64,000 bases of DNA from Bacteroidia bacterium. Lineage in GTDB: Bacteria > Bacteroidota > Bacteroidia > J057. The stretch is from positions 124,001-188,000 of the forward strand of contig JAUIGE010000007.1 of assembly GCA_030430205.1 (NCBI GenBank), read 5' to 3'. This document shows positions 17,076 through 25,193 of this stretch, in pieces. The notes beneath the pieces were generated by a model. That model did no database searches. It worked only from the letters and a program-made list of their open reading frames with translations, and was not told the origin of the DNA. The translations under genes and the position numbers were made by a program. Positions within the stretch are counted from its first letter, which is position 1. Each line of letters opens with the position of its first letter.

Positions 17076-17707
17076 TTTTTGAAAGATTTATAGATGATGT
17101 ATTCAGCGATAAGCAAATTGAGCACCCAGCCGAGCCAGGCGACGAGCATATAGACGTCCATGGGACGGGGATGAAAGAGGGCGACCAGCACATACTTCCA
17201 CGCTCGTAGCGTGATGGCCGAGAGCGCCAGGGCGAAGCTGCGGATCATCCATCTGCGATGCGCAGAGAAATCCTGCCCCATGGCCCTTTTGAGCGCCATC
17301 CAGGTGAAAGCAAACCACAGGATCGCCAACAGGCAGAAGGCCAGTTGAGAAGGAAAGCCGCCATTGGCGTAAAGCCCGATCACGAAGCCGGAAGGCGCTG
17401 CAAAAAGCAGCGTGATACCCACATACAGCCAACCCGACCAGCGGTGAATCTGTGGGAAGCGGATCCTAAGCGTAGGCGAAAACTGCGTAAATCCCGCTCC
17501 CAGCACAAAAATAGCACTAAAGACATGCACAAAAAATGCCCATTTGTAATGCATCAGGCCGATATAGTCCTGCTTGATCCGCAGGAAAGCAACATCCGGC
17601 TGGATGGGAATATATTGAAGCGTGATTTGAAGCATGAGCATGCAGAAAAGGGCATACAGGCTTAGCAGGCCTATCCACATCCACTTTTGAAGATTTCTTT
17701 GGCGCAT
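17072..17707 (-). CDS. DUF2306 integral membrane protein
   Basis: This 211-residue protein has about six to seven hydrophobic helices, the first in WIGLLSLYALFCMLMLQITL. Family marks are HVFSAIFVLGAGFTQFS, IHRWSGWLYVG and the loop FSAHRRWMIRSFALALSAIT. The conserved His residues in these helices recall cytochrome b561-like haem ligands, but no function is established for DUF2306. It is the first gene of a two-gene unit with the YARHG lipoprotein, suggesting an envelope-associated pair. Confidence 0.82.
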   Translation of the reverse strand: MRQRNLQKWMWIGLLSLYALFCMLMLQITLQYIPIQPDVAFLRIKQDYIGLMHYKWAFFVHVFSAIFVLGAGFTQFSPTLRIRFPQIHRWSGWLYVGITLLFAAPSGFVIGLYANGGFPSQLAFCLLAILWFAFTWMALKRAMGQDFSAHRRWMIRSFALALSAITLRAWKYVLVALFHPRPMDVYMLVAWLGWVLNLLIAEYIIYKSFKK

Positions 17708-17723
17708 ATCAGCGGCTTTTTTT

Positions 17724-17828
17724 GACGCTGATTTACACTGATTTTTATGATTAATGATGTTTTACACCATGTAGATCATTTAAGCATGCCTACATTTCCC
17801 ATCATAACAATCAGCGTAAATCTGCGTC
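17724..17828. repeat. 28-base imperfect inverted repeat of a dispersed repeat type
   Basis: GACGCTGATTTACACTGATT and the following 8 bases (17724-17751) pair with 17801-17828 at 25 of 28 positions. The 49-base spacer holds a small inner dyad (TGTAG 17770-17774, CTACA 17790-17794). A related half, ACACTGATTGAACTGATT, occurs near 42805. The element lies upstream of the coiled-coil lipoprotein and the divergent DUF2306 gene. Confidence 0.65.
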
Positions 17829-17975
17829 CACTCTTTTTTCCGAATCTAAAAGAAGCAAAATACAGAATACCCGCTAAAAAGCGCAATGTGACCGAAAAGC
17901 CCTTTTCAAGTCTATAATCCAAATACTAAAGACAATTATTTTCCTACATTTGCCAACCAAACGGCTATCCATTTC

Positions 17976-18620
17976 ATGAAAAAATTACAATTTTCAATTA
18001 CGCTCCTTTTTACCCTTCTTATCCTCTCCGCCTGTAACCGCAGCCCAGAAGAACTTCCAAAGTTCAAGAAGAAATTTCGCGCGCAGATCGCCTCTTTTGA
18101 AAGTCAGAAAGAGAGGGCAAATAAAAAGGTAGCGGAAGGCGTGAGCGAACTCGGCGGCCTTCAGGCAGCCATAGATAGCGCCCGCAATGTGGACAAAGAA
18201 TTCAACAAAGTATATGGCGATTGGGAGCAGGTCAACCGCCAGGTTGAGGCGCTCAACAAAGACTATGAAGGCCTCAAGCAGGACGCTGACAACCTATTCA
18301 CAGCTATGGAAGCACAGACTGCCAGCCTGAATGACGCCAGGACCAAAAAGCAGCTCAATGATGCCATCAAAAGCTCGCGTGCAGATTACGAAAAGACATT
18401 AGCAAAAACCGCCCAGGCGATAGAGCGCATGCGCTCTCTGCATACAGATGCAGTTGACATCATCAAAGCCCTTGAAGTTGCTTTTGCTCTCGGGCAGGTA
18501 TCCCAAATCAATGAAGGCCTTCAAAATATTGAATCCAAAGTGGAAGGCATCATGGTGGACCTCAACAGCACCATTGCGGAGAGCAAAGCGCTGTATGATG
18601 ATAAGATTGGGAAGTTTTAG
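17976..18620 (+). CDS. Coiled-coil lipoprotein, unknown function
   Basis: This 214-residue protein has a lipoprotein signal (MKKLQFSITLLFTLLILSAC, lipobox Cys20). The remainder is almost wholly alpha-helical, with heptad-rich segments (KFRAQIASFESQKERANKKV, then VNRQVEALNKDYEGLKQDAD). No catalytic motif is seen. The shape suits a periplasmic helical bundle anchored to a membrane, for example a spacer or assembly factor. TACATTTG near 17945 resembles a Bacteroidota -7 element. The stop codon lies at the edge of a G-rich repeat. Confidence 0.75.
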   Translation: MKKLQFSITLLFTLLILSACNRSPEELPKFKKKFRAQIASFESQKERANKKVAEGVSELGGLQAAIDSARNVDKEFNKVYGDWEQVNRQVEALNKDYEGLKQDADNLFTAMEAQTASLNDARTKKQLNDAIKSSRADYEKTLAKTAQAIERMRSLHTDAVDIIKALEVAFALGQVSQINEGLQNIESKVEGIMVDLNSTIAESKALYDDKIGKF

Positions 18621-18690
18621 GGTTTTGAGTTTCGGGTTTCGGGTTCTGAGTTTCGGGTTTTGAGTTTCGGGTTTGGGGTTTCGGGGTCTG
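18619..18690. repeat. TTTCGGG/TTTTGAG G-rich tandem repeat
   Basis: About 70 bases are built from the units GGGTTTCGGG, GGGTTTTGAG and GGGTTCTGAG, with GGG tracts spaced by 3-7 bases. It starts at the stop codon of the lipoprotein gene. The same units occur at 22453-22544. The plus strand could fold a G-quadruplex. Confidence 0.8.
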
Positions 18691-18769
18691 ATAAACATTA
18701 ACATGGATTAACGTTTCCTTAACCCTTTTACCAAAGGGTGAAATGTACTTTTGCTAATAAAAAATAATT

Positions 18770-19555
18770 ATGAATAAGATTATTGGCCTCATCCTGCTTT
18801 CTATTCCCTTTTTCGCCATAGCTCAGCAAAGCCAGGGAACAGTTAAATATAAAGAGACGGTAAAAATTGAAATCCAGCTTCCTCCCGAGATGGCAGAGCA
18901 AATGAAAGACCGCATTCCGAAGGAACGCTCCTTTCCTAAAGAATTGTACTTCAATAAAGTGAGTTCTTTTTACAAAGATGCTGAAATAACAGCAGAGGAA
19001 GGCCCCGGCGGCGGCATGCATTGGCAGGGAAGTGGCGGTGGCGGCATGCGCATGCGCATGGGGATGATGCGCCCACAAAACCGCATGTTCAAAAACCTGG
19101 AAGAAGGCACCAAGGTGGAGCAGCGGGATTTCATGGAAAAGAAATTCATCATAGAAGGCGAGCTGACAAAGTATAACTGGAAGATTGCGATGGCGCAAAA
19201 AGAGATCGGGGAATACCTTTGTCAGAAAGCCACTTATAGCGATACCAGCATGACGGTAGAAGTATGGTTTGCTCCGCAAATCCCTGTTCCTACCGGCCCT
19301 GGAGATCTGGGCGGATTGCCGGGATTGATCCTGGAAGCCAGTTATGACGATGGCAAAAGGGTGATCCGGATGGAAGAGATCAGCTTTGAAGAGCCTGATA
19401 CAGAGGTATTTGTGATGCCTACAAAAGGCAAAAAAGTAACGGAAGAAGAGTTCCGCGCGATCCAAAAAGAGAAAATGGAAGAGATGCGAAAAGAAATGGG
19501 TGGAAGACCCGGCGGTCCCCATGGCGGAAATATGATCATTATCCGGAACGATTAA
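18770..19555 (+). CDS. GLPGLI-family secreted protein
   Basis: This 261-residue protein has a signal peptide (MNKIIGLILLSIPFFAIAQ). The defining motif is present as GGLPGLILEASYDDGK near residue 185, preceded by a strand-rich region and VWFAPQIPVPTGPGDL. A Gly/Met-rich loop (MHWQGSGGGGMRMRMGMMRP) near residue 85 is unusual and may bind metal. The charged tail is KEKMEEMRKEMGG. GLPGLI proteins occur in Bacteroidota, often beside a TonB receptor with an outer-membrane barrel, as here. Their biochemical role is unknown. TACTTTTG shortly upstream resembles a -7 promoter element. Confidence 0.88.
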   Translation: MNKIIGLILLSIPFFAIAQQSQGTVKYKETVKIEIQLPPEMAEQMKDRIPKERSFPKELYFNKVSSFYKDAEITAEEGPGGGMHWQGSGGGGMRMRMGMMRPQNRMFKNLEEGTKVEQRDFMEKKFIIEGELTKYNWKIAMAQKEIGEYLCQKATYSDTSMTVEVWFAPQIPVPTGPGDLGGLPGLILEASYDDGKRVIRMEEISFEEPDTEVFVMPTKGKKVTEEEFRAIQKEKMEEMRKEMGGRPGGPHGGNMIIIRND

Positions 19556-19562
19556 TAATTAA

Positions 19563-19615
19563 TTTTAAAAATAGGTTTACTAAACTTTTAAAGTTTAGTA
19601 AACCTATTTTTAAAA
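19563..19615. terminator. 53-base perfect palindrome, probable bidirectional terminator
   Basis: The arms 19563-19588 and 19590-19615 are perfectly complementary over 26 bases with a single central base. The inner arm reads ATAGGTTTACTAAACTTT and the ends are TTTTAAAA. It lies in the 75-base gap between the GLPGLI gene and the TonB receptor on the same strand, so it may end or attenuate the transcript between them. Confidence 0.8.
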
Positions 19616-19630
19616 AAACTACCCTACACC

Positions 19631-22438
19631 ATGAGAAAGATATACCTCTTGCTGGCGCTGTTTTTCGCGGTCGCTGCTACTCCCCTACAAGCTCAATTTA
19701 CCATCGAAGGACAAATCCAGGATACCCTGGGTGAACCTCTCAGCAGCGCGACAGTTGCACTGCTTCAGGCTTCAGACTCTATCCTTGTCAGCTTTGCGCT
19801 GACCGATGAGCATGGCATTTTTGTATTCAAAAAAGTCAACAAAGGTGACTACCTGGTGCAGGCCTCTTTTCTGGGATTTCATACCATGTCTGTACCTGCT
19901 GATATAACCGCAAACGTCAGTTTGCCCACCATCACCATGTATCCCAATACAGTTTCACTGAGCGAAGTAGAGATACAGGGGGAAAGAACACCTATTTTTA
20001 TCAAAAAAGACACCATCGAATACAATGCCCTGGCCTTCAAAACCCAGCCGGGAGATAATGTAGAGCAACTGCTCAAAAAGCTCCCCGGAATCGAGGTTGA
20101 CAAAGAAGGAAATGTAAAAGCCATGGGGGAAGACGTGCAAAAAGTGCTGGTAGATGGAAAGGAATTTTTTGGCAATGATCCCAAGGTAGCCACCAAAAAT
20201 CTGCCCGCCGATGCAGTGGACCGGGTTCAGGTATATGACAAAAAATCAGACCTGGCGGATTTTACGGGTATTGATGATGGGGAAAGGGAAAAAACCATCA
20301 ACCTGAAATTGAAGGCCGATAAAAAGAAAGGGGTATTTGGCAATGTGACGGGAGGATATGGACAGAATAACATGGAAACCGCCAACCCAGACCACCTCTA
20401 TGAAGGTAAAATCAATGTCAATAAATTTTCCAACAAGCTACAACTCTCTGTTATTGGCATGTTGAACAACAACAACCAGCAGGGCTTTTCCATCAATGAA
20501 TATATCAACTTCATGGGCGGAATGGGCAATATGATGTCAAGTGGGGGGGGAAGAATGCAGCTGGGAGGATCTTCCGGCATTCCCTTAAGCACAGGCGGCC
20601 AAATGGGGACAGGCTTTATGAAAACAGGCGCCGGTGGCGTCAATTTCAATTACGATATCAGCAAAAAGACGGAAATACAAACCAGCTATTTTTACAATGA
20701 CCTGAGCAATACGCTCGATCAGACCACCTACCGGGAGCAATTTCTGAACAATGGAGTTTTCGAGACAGAAAGCAACAGCAATCAGCTGACAGCCAACAGC
20801 AACCACAAAGTCAACCTCACGCTCCGAACGGAGATAGATTCTATGCAGAATCTTATTTTCCGTGCAAATGCAGGCATCAATGATGCCATGATGAGTCAAA
20901 ACAGCGACAGCAGGACGCTGGATAACGAAGGCGCTGTCGAAAACAGCAGCCTGACAGACAATGTCTCCACCGGCCAAAACCTCAATGCCACAGGCACGCT
21001 GATCTATCGCCGGCGTTTTCACACCAGGGGCCGCGCCCTTGTGCTGGAAGCAAATGGCTCCATGCAGCAGGATGACAAAGAAGCGATGCTTTATTCTGAA
21101 AACAGCTTCAAACCGGGAACCAACAAGGCTTTTACGGACAGTATAGATCAGGACCAATTCCAGACAAATGACCAGACCAATTGGGGCGCAAAGCTCTCCT
21201 ATACAGAGCCTTTAGGCAATGCAAAATACCTCCAACTCAACCTGGAACACAGGAATTACAGCAATGATTGGGACCGGGAAGTATATGACATCATAGGTGG
21301 AAATCAACACAAGAATGTCTCTCAGTCAAACCACTACCTGCGGGAATACTTTTATGATAAAGGTGGCCTAAGTCTCCTCGTCAATCGTCCAAAAGCCAGC
21401 CTGACGGCCAGCATGGACCTACAGCGTTCCCAGCTGGATGGCAATTTGATCACGCTTGACACCATGATCAACCAATCATTTGTGAATCTTTTGCCGGGCC
21501 TGCGCTACCGCTACGAGATGGCTGCTACTCGCAATATCTCGGTCAACTACCGCACCAGTGTGCGGGAGCCAAGCCTGGAGCAGCTCCAGCCTATCGTGGA
21601 CAATTCCAATCCTCTCAATATTTATGTTGGCAATCCGAATCTTCGGCCCGAGTACACACATAGCGGCAGTATTCATTTCATGAATTTCAGCCGATTCAAC
21701 TTCACCAACCTCTTTGGTGTGCTTCGCGCCACCTATACCAACAATAAGATCACCAATGCAAAAGTCGTAGACTCCCTATTCCGACAGACCACGACGCCGA
21801 TCAATGTGGATCAGGACCTGAGTTTAAGTACTTTTATCAATTATGGTACGCCCATAAAACCGCTGAAAGCCAAAATCCGCCTGGAAGGAAACATCACCTA
21901 CAACCGCAGCATTCTGTTTGTAAATACCCTGGAAAACAATGTCAACCGCCTCATGGGAAGCATGGGCCTGACACTTGAAAACAGAAATAAAGAGAAATTT
22001 GATCTGTCCGTAGGGGCGAGGTACTCCCCTACCCTTACCCGATACGATATTTCTGTAGAGCAAAATCAGGACTTTCTGAACCAAAATTATTTTGCGGATT
22101 TGTCGCTTAATCTGGGCAAAAACTGGCTTTTAAGCAGCAATTTTGACTATACGCTCTATGCGGGTGATGCCTTTAGCGAAGACGCAAGTGTTGCCCTTTG
22201 GCAGGCCTCTGTGACGCGTTACCTCTTGAAAAACCGCAGAGGACAGCTCAAATTAACCGCATTTGATATCCTCAATCAAAATCAGGGCATCAACCGCACA
22301 AGTACGTTTAACTATGTGGAAGAAACCCGCGCGCGCACCCTCAGTCGCTATGTGATGATGACTTTCACCTACAACCTCAACAAGTTTGGGGGCGAGCAAA
22401 AAGGGGGGAATTTTATGATCACTACCCGAAGGAGGTAG
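19631..22438 (+). CDS. TonB-dependent receptor-like outer-membrane protein, GLPGLI-linked
   Basis: This 935-residue protein has a signal peptide (LLLALFFAVAATPLQAQ). Residues 24-110 are a carboxypeptidase-like regulatory domain (FTIEGQIQDTLGEPLSSATV). A plug-like domain follows (DNVEQLLKKLPGIEVDKEGN, then VLVDGKEFFGNDPKVATKNL). The remaining 650 residues are strand-rich barrel, with a Gly/Met-rich loop near residue 310. Proteins of this class in Bacteroidota are annotated as outer-membrane beta-barrel or TonB-like and may import peptides or other substrates. The upstream GLPGLI gene is its probable partner. The substrate is unknown. Confidence 0.88.
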   Translation: MRKIYLLLALFFAVAATPLQAQFTIEGQIQDTLGEPLSSATVALLQASDSILVSFALTDEHGIFVFKKVNKGDYLVQASFLGFHTMSVPADITANVSLPTITMYPNTVSLSEVEIQGERTPIFIKKDTIEYNALAFKTQPGDNVEQLLKKLPGIEVDKEGNVKAMGEDVQKVLVDGKEFFGNDPKVATKNLPADAVDRVQVYDKKSDLADFTGIDDGEREKTINLKLKADKKKGVFGNVTGGYGQNNMETANPDHLYEGKINVNKFSNKLQLSVIGMLNNNNQQGFSINEYINFMGGMGNMMSSGGGRMQLGGSSGIPLSTGGQMGTGFMKTGAGGVNFNYDISKKTEIQTSYFYNDLSNTLDQTTYREQFLNNGVFETESNSNQLTANSNHKVNLTLRTEIDSMQNLIFRANAGINDAMMSQNSDSRTLDNEGAVENSSLTDNVSTGQNLNATGTLIYRRRFHTRGRALVLEANGSMQQDDKEAMLYSENSFKPGTNKAFTDSIDQDQFQTNDQTNWGAKLSYTEPLGNAKYLQLNLEHRNYSNDWDREVYDIIGGNQHKNVSQSNHYLREYFYDKGGLSLLVNRPKASLTASMDLQRSQLDGNLITLDTMINQSFVNLLPGLRYRYEMAATRNISVNYRTSVREPSLEQLQPIVDNSNPLNIYVGNPNLRPEYTHSGSIHFMNFSRFNFTNLFGVLRATYTNNKITNAKVVDSLFRQTTTPINVDQDLSLSTFINYGTPIKPLKAKIRLEGNITYNRSILFVNTLENNVNRLMGSMGLTLENRNKEKFDLSVGARYSPTLTRYDISVEQNQDFLNQNYFADLSLNLGKNWLLSSNFDYTLYAGDAFSEDASVALWQASVTRYLLKNRRGQLKLTAFDILNQNQGINRTSTFNYVEETRARTLSRYVMMTFTYNLNKFGGEQKGGNFMITTRRR

Positions 22439-22452
22439 GAAGGAGGAAGGAA

Positions 22453-22544
22453 GTTTGGGGTTTGGGGTTTCGGGTTTCGGGTAGTAACTCGGAACTCGAA
22501 ACTCAAAACCCGAAACTCAAAACCCGAAACCCGAAACTCAAAAC
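22453..22544. repeat. G-rich repeat forming an inverted repeat between convergent genes
   Basis: GTTTCGGGTTTCGGG (22467-22481) pairs perfectly with 22523-22537. The left half runs G-rich and the right half C-rich, with the same TTTCGGG and TTTTGAG units as at 18619-18690. The stop codon of the minus-strand nucleotidyltransferase lies inside it. It may act as a hairpin terminator for the convergent pair. Confidence 0.8.
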
Positions 22545-23320
22545 CGCCCTGCAAGCCAGCTTGCAAACCCCTGCAGGAAATCCTGCAATTCTTCCGCCGG
22601 AGGCGTGGGGTTGAGGTACCAGAACAGCGCCTTGCGCATTTCGCTTTCCTGCCGGGGATAATATTTGCTAAATGCCTGATAGGCAGGATATAAGTCGCGG
22701 GTATAGCGTCCTTCCCTTTCCATCACCAACTCAAATCCGGCGCGGATGATGCTTTTCATCTGCGAGCAAAAGGCTCCCTTTTCCAAAACTTCGCCCTTTT
22801 GGATTTTTTCCAAAGCCTCCTTAACATCTGCCGCAATCCAGCGGTATTCCAGCATCATCTCTTTACCGGGCCGGTATTTTCCCAGCATGGGACGCAGGTC
22901 TTCGCCCCAGAGGCAGACAGACTGGGTCGCAATCAGCATCGCGATCTGCGATCGCAAATCCTCCGGCCTGCCGGAATAGCTTTCCAGCTGACATTCCAAT
23001 GGAAAGTCCTTTCCGCCGAGGGGCTCAAGCAGTGCCTGCAGCTCAGCCAGGTCGGCCATTTCACCCCAATGAAAACCCTCCTCTTTGATCAAGGCAAATA
23101 CATCCAGATCCGACTGTCCGGCCACGCCCAGGCCGCGGGCCACACTCCCCCGAAGCCAGATACTGTGAATGTGATGAGGATATTTTTTTCGTAAAAAAGT
23201 CTGTATTTCGCTTAACATGGCATCCCAGGGATGCCCAAAAGGTGCTTGCAGGCAAGGATTGATCAGAAAGCCCGATTTATCCATTTGGAAAAAGTCTCCG
23301 ATAGCTTGAATTGAATTCAT
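22538..23320 (-). CDS. Nucleotidyltransferase-fold protein (Pol-beta/MNT type)
   Basis: This is a 260-residue protein. The nucleotidyltransferase core motif is WLRGSVARGLGVAGQSDLDV near residues 55-75 (hGS, then DxD). The expected third acidic residue may be Glu in PLECQLESY near residue 108. The C-terminal 110 residues are helical, starting KEMMLEYRWIAADVKEAL, like MNT/HEPN-type or aminoglycoside-transferase C-domains. Such proteins transfer a nucleotide to proteins, tRNA or small molecules; the substrate is unknown. It is divergent from the HD/Pycsar-effector gene with 104 bases between start codons. The stop codon TGA is contributed by a repeat unit. Confidence 0.78.
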   Translation of the reverse strand: MNSIQAIGDFFQMDKSGFLINPCLQAPFGHPWDAMLSEIQTFLRKKYPHHIHSIWLRGSVARGLGVAGQSDLDVFALIKEEGFHWGEMADLAELQALLEPLGGKDFPLECQLESYSGRPEDLRSQIAMLIATQSVCLWGEDLRPMLGKYRPGKEMMLEYRWIAADVKEALEKIQKGEVLEKGAFCSQMKSIIRAGFELVMEREGRYTRDLYPAYQAFSKYYPRQESEMRKALFWYLNPTPPAEELQDFLQGFASWLAGRF

Positions 23321-23424
23321 TCTTTATCAATGGAATAGCAATTGGAAAGTTGCTAATTTTGCCCTTATATTGTATGGAACAAAACCAGAGTTAGAAGAAA
23401 ACACCATAAGCTTTCCTCCCCGGA

Positions 23425-24681
23425 ATGAACAAAATTAACCTGCTGCTGCCATCAGCTGAAAACTTCGCCAGAGAAACGCTTGCCCAAAAAGGGCATCCTG
23501 ACCTGGTATTTCATACGATTGGACATACAGAACAAGTGATCGCTTCCGTCCGCAAGATAGCAGCAGGATCCGGCTTATCGGAAGCCGAAACGGACCTCAT
23601 TGTTTTGGCAGCCTGGTTTCATGACCTGGGATATATCCATGTTTACAGAGGGCATGAGGCAGAAAGTCAAAAGATTGCTGAAAACTTCCTCCGGAAGGAA
23701 GGAGTTGAAGCAGCGCAGATTGAACAGGTAAATAAGCTAATAGAAGCGACCCGTCTGGACCAGGAACCACGAAATTTGCATGAGCAAATCATCAAAGATG
23801 CGGATCTCTCCAACCTGGCCACCCCTGAGGCCTTGTCTTACACCGGCAAATTGAGGCATGAATGGCAATGCTTTCTCGACCAGGAATATTCCACCCAGGA
23901 ATGGTACGAATTCAACCTCAACTTTTACCGCAAACACAGGTATTTCACGGATTTTGCCAAACAGGAATTTATGCCAAAGAAAGAGGCTAATGTGAAATTA
24001 CTGGAAGAAAAACTCCAGGCGCTTAAGGAGAAAAAAGCCCGGAAAAGAGCACTAGATGGAAATGAAAAGAAGGCGCTGGAAAAAGAGCTGAAGAAGAAAA
24101 TCAAAAAAATCGCTCGTCTGGAGCAAAAAATAGAATCTGTACGGGAGCAAAAGCCCGATCGTGGCATCGAGACCATGTTTCGTACGACCTATCGTACCCA
24201 CATTTCCCTCAGCAGCATCGCCGACAACAAGGCCAACATCCTGCTTTCGATCAATGCCATCATCATATCCATCGTAAGTTCCTCCATGTATGGCCAGATA
24301 AGGGAACATCCCTTTATGCTGCTGCCAGTTATCATCTTATTGACGACCTGCCTGTCGACCATCGTATTTGCCATCCTTTCTACCCGCCCCAGCGTCAGTA
24401 CGGGCATATTCACCCGCGCCGACATCCTCAACAAGCAGACCAACCTGCTGTTTTTTGGCAATTTCCACAACATGAAGCTGGATGACTACCTCTGGGGCAT
24501 GACCGAAATGATGAAAGATGGCGATTACCTCTACGGCAGCATGGCCAAGGATATCTACTTCCTCGGCGTCGTTTTAGCCAAAAAATTCAAACTGCTGCGC
24601 TATGCCTACACCATCTTTATGTATGGGATCGTATTGGCGATGGTGAGTTTTGGGGTGATGTATGTGATTGGATCGGCTTGA
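23425..24681 (+). CDS. HD phosphohydrolase fused to a Pycsar-effector (DUF5706) membrane domain
   Basis: This 418-residue protein has three parts. Residues 10-170 are an HD domain with His in HTIGHTEQVI, the HD pair in AAWFHDLGYIH, a further His in RGHEAE and Asp in IKDADLSNL, so all metal ligands appear present. Residues 185-245 are a Lys/Glu coiled coil. Residues 250-418 match the Pycsar effector domain: THISLSSIADNKANILLSIN entering the first membrane helix, a second helix (LLPVIILLTTCLSTIVFAIL), the loop FFGNFHNMKLDDYLWGM and a last helix. In Pycsar defence, such membrane effectors are triggered by cyclic CMP or UMP. HD fusions of this kind also occur widely in Bacteroidota without a cyclase, so a housekeeping signalling role is possible. 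TAATTTTG at 23354 is a candidate -7 element. Confidence 0.85.
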   Translation: MNKINLLLPSAENFARETLAQKGHPDLVFHTIGHTEQVIASVRKIAAGSGLSEAETDLIVLAAWFHDLGYIHVYRGHEAESQKIAENFLRKEGVEAAQIEQVNKLIEATRLDQEPRNLHEQIIKDADLSNLATPEALSYTGKLRHEWQCFLDQEYSTQEWYEFNLNFYRKHRYFTDFAKQEFMPKKEANVKLLEEKLQALKEKKARKRALDGNEKKALEKELKKKIKKIARLEQKIESVREQKPDRGIETMFRTTYRTHISLSSIADNKANILLSINAIIISIVSSSMYGQIREHPFMLLPVIILLTTCLSTIVFAILSTRPSVSTGIFTRADILNKQTNLLFFGNFHNMKLDDYLWGMTEMMKDGDYLYGSMAKDIYFLGVVLAKKFKLLRYAYTIFMYGIVLAMVSFGVMYVIGSA

Positions 24682-24713
24682 TTCAGCTACTACTATACAA
24701 AATAATGTAACAA

Positions 24714-24864
24714 ATGCCAGCAAAGGATATATATCATGATCATGTAAAAGATGCATTGATAGCTGGAAGACTTATTGATTTTTGAACGAGCAGTGAAGCA
24801 TTTCGACATAAAATTGATTATCTTCCAACCTACAGAAAGAAAAATCAAGCAATGGAAAAAGTAA
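24714..24864 (+). pseudogene. Internally deleted xisH remnant (fdxN excision controlling factor)
   Basis: The first codons (from the ATG at 24714) read MPAKDIYHDHVKDALI, the standard start of XisH. After seven more residues the frame stops. From the overlapping +1 frame, codons FERAVKHFDIKLIIFQPTE then RKIKQWKK and a TAA at 24862-24864 match the C-terminal end of XisH. About 85 central residues, including the PDDEXK-like nuclease core, are missing. The remnant still overlaps the xisI start by 13 bases, as intact xisHI pairs do. The simplest reading is one internal deletion with a frame change. Confidence 0.75.
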
Positions 24865-25193
24865 AACAGTATCAACAAGCCATCATCAAAATATTGGAAG
24901 ATTGGCTGGAAGTAAAAACCAAGGACCATACCGATATCAAAAATTACTTAATTGCCGATACAGAGCGAAATCATTATCAATTGCTTAGAATGGGTTGGGC
25001 AGATGAGAGTTATGTTTTTAACCCTCTGATCCATTTTGATATCATAGAAGGAAAAATTTGGTTACAGGTAAACAATACGGATGTAGATGTTGCAGAAGAC
25101 CTGGTAATGGCAGGAATAGACCGTAATGATATCGTTCTGGGCCTGCAACCTCCCTTTGTAAGACCTCACACCGCTTATGGCGTTGCTTCTTAA
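24852..25193 (+). CDS. xisI: XisI-family protein
   Basis: This 113-residue protein has the full XisI pattern: VKQYQQAIIKILEDWLE, then DTERNHYQLLRMGW, VFNPLIHFDIIEGKIWLQ and the C-terminal AGIDRNDIVLGLQPPFVRPH. In Anabaena, XisH and XisI are needed with XisF for excision of the fdxN element. Elsewhere the pair is widespread, mobile and of unclear role. Here xisI is intact, although the xisH in front of it has lost its centre, so it may be recently orphaned or have a separate function. It starts at the ATG at 24852. Confidence 0.9.
   Translation: MEKVKQYQQAIIKILEDWLEVKTKDHTDIKNYLIADTERNHYQLLRMGWADESYVFNPLIHFDIIEGKIWLQVNNTDVDVAEDLVMAGIDRNDIVLGLQPPFVRPHTAYGVAS

Noticed and set aside
18610-22545. 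TTTCGGG tracts as a CRISPR array
   Set aside because: Units are short, uneven and lack unique spacers of regular length, and no cas gene is present.
23425-24681. Calling a complete Pycsar defence system
   Set aside because: No pyrimidine cyclase gene is in the window, and the adjacent nucleotidyltransferase does not match a cyclase.
24714-25193. xisHI as evidence of an intact fdxN-type excision element
   Set aside because: No xisF-type recombinase or element ends are present, and xisH lacks its core.
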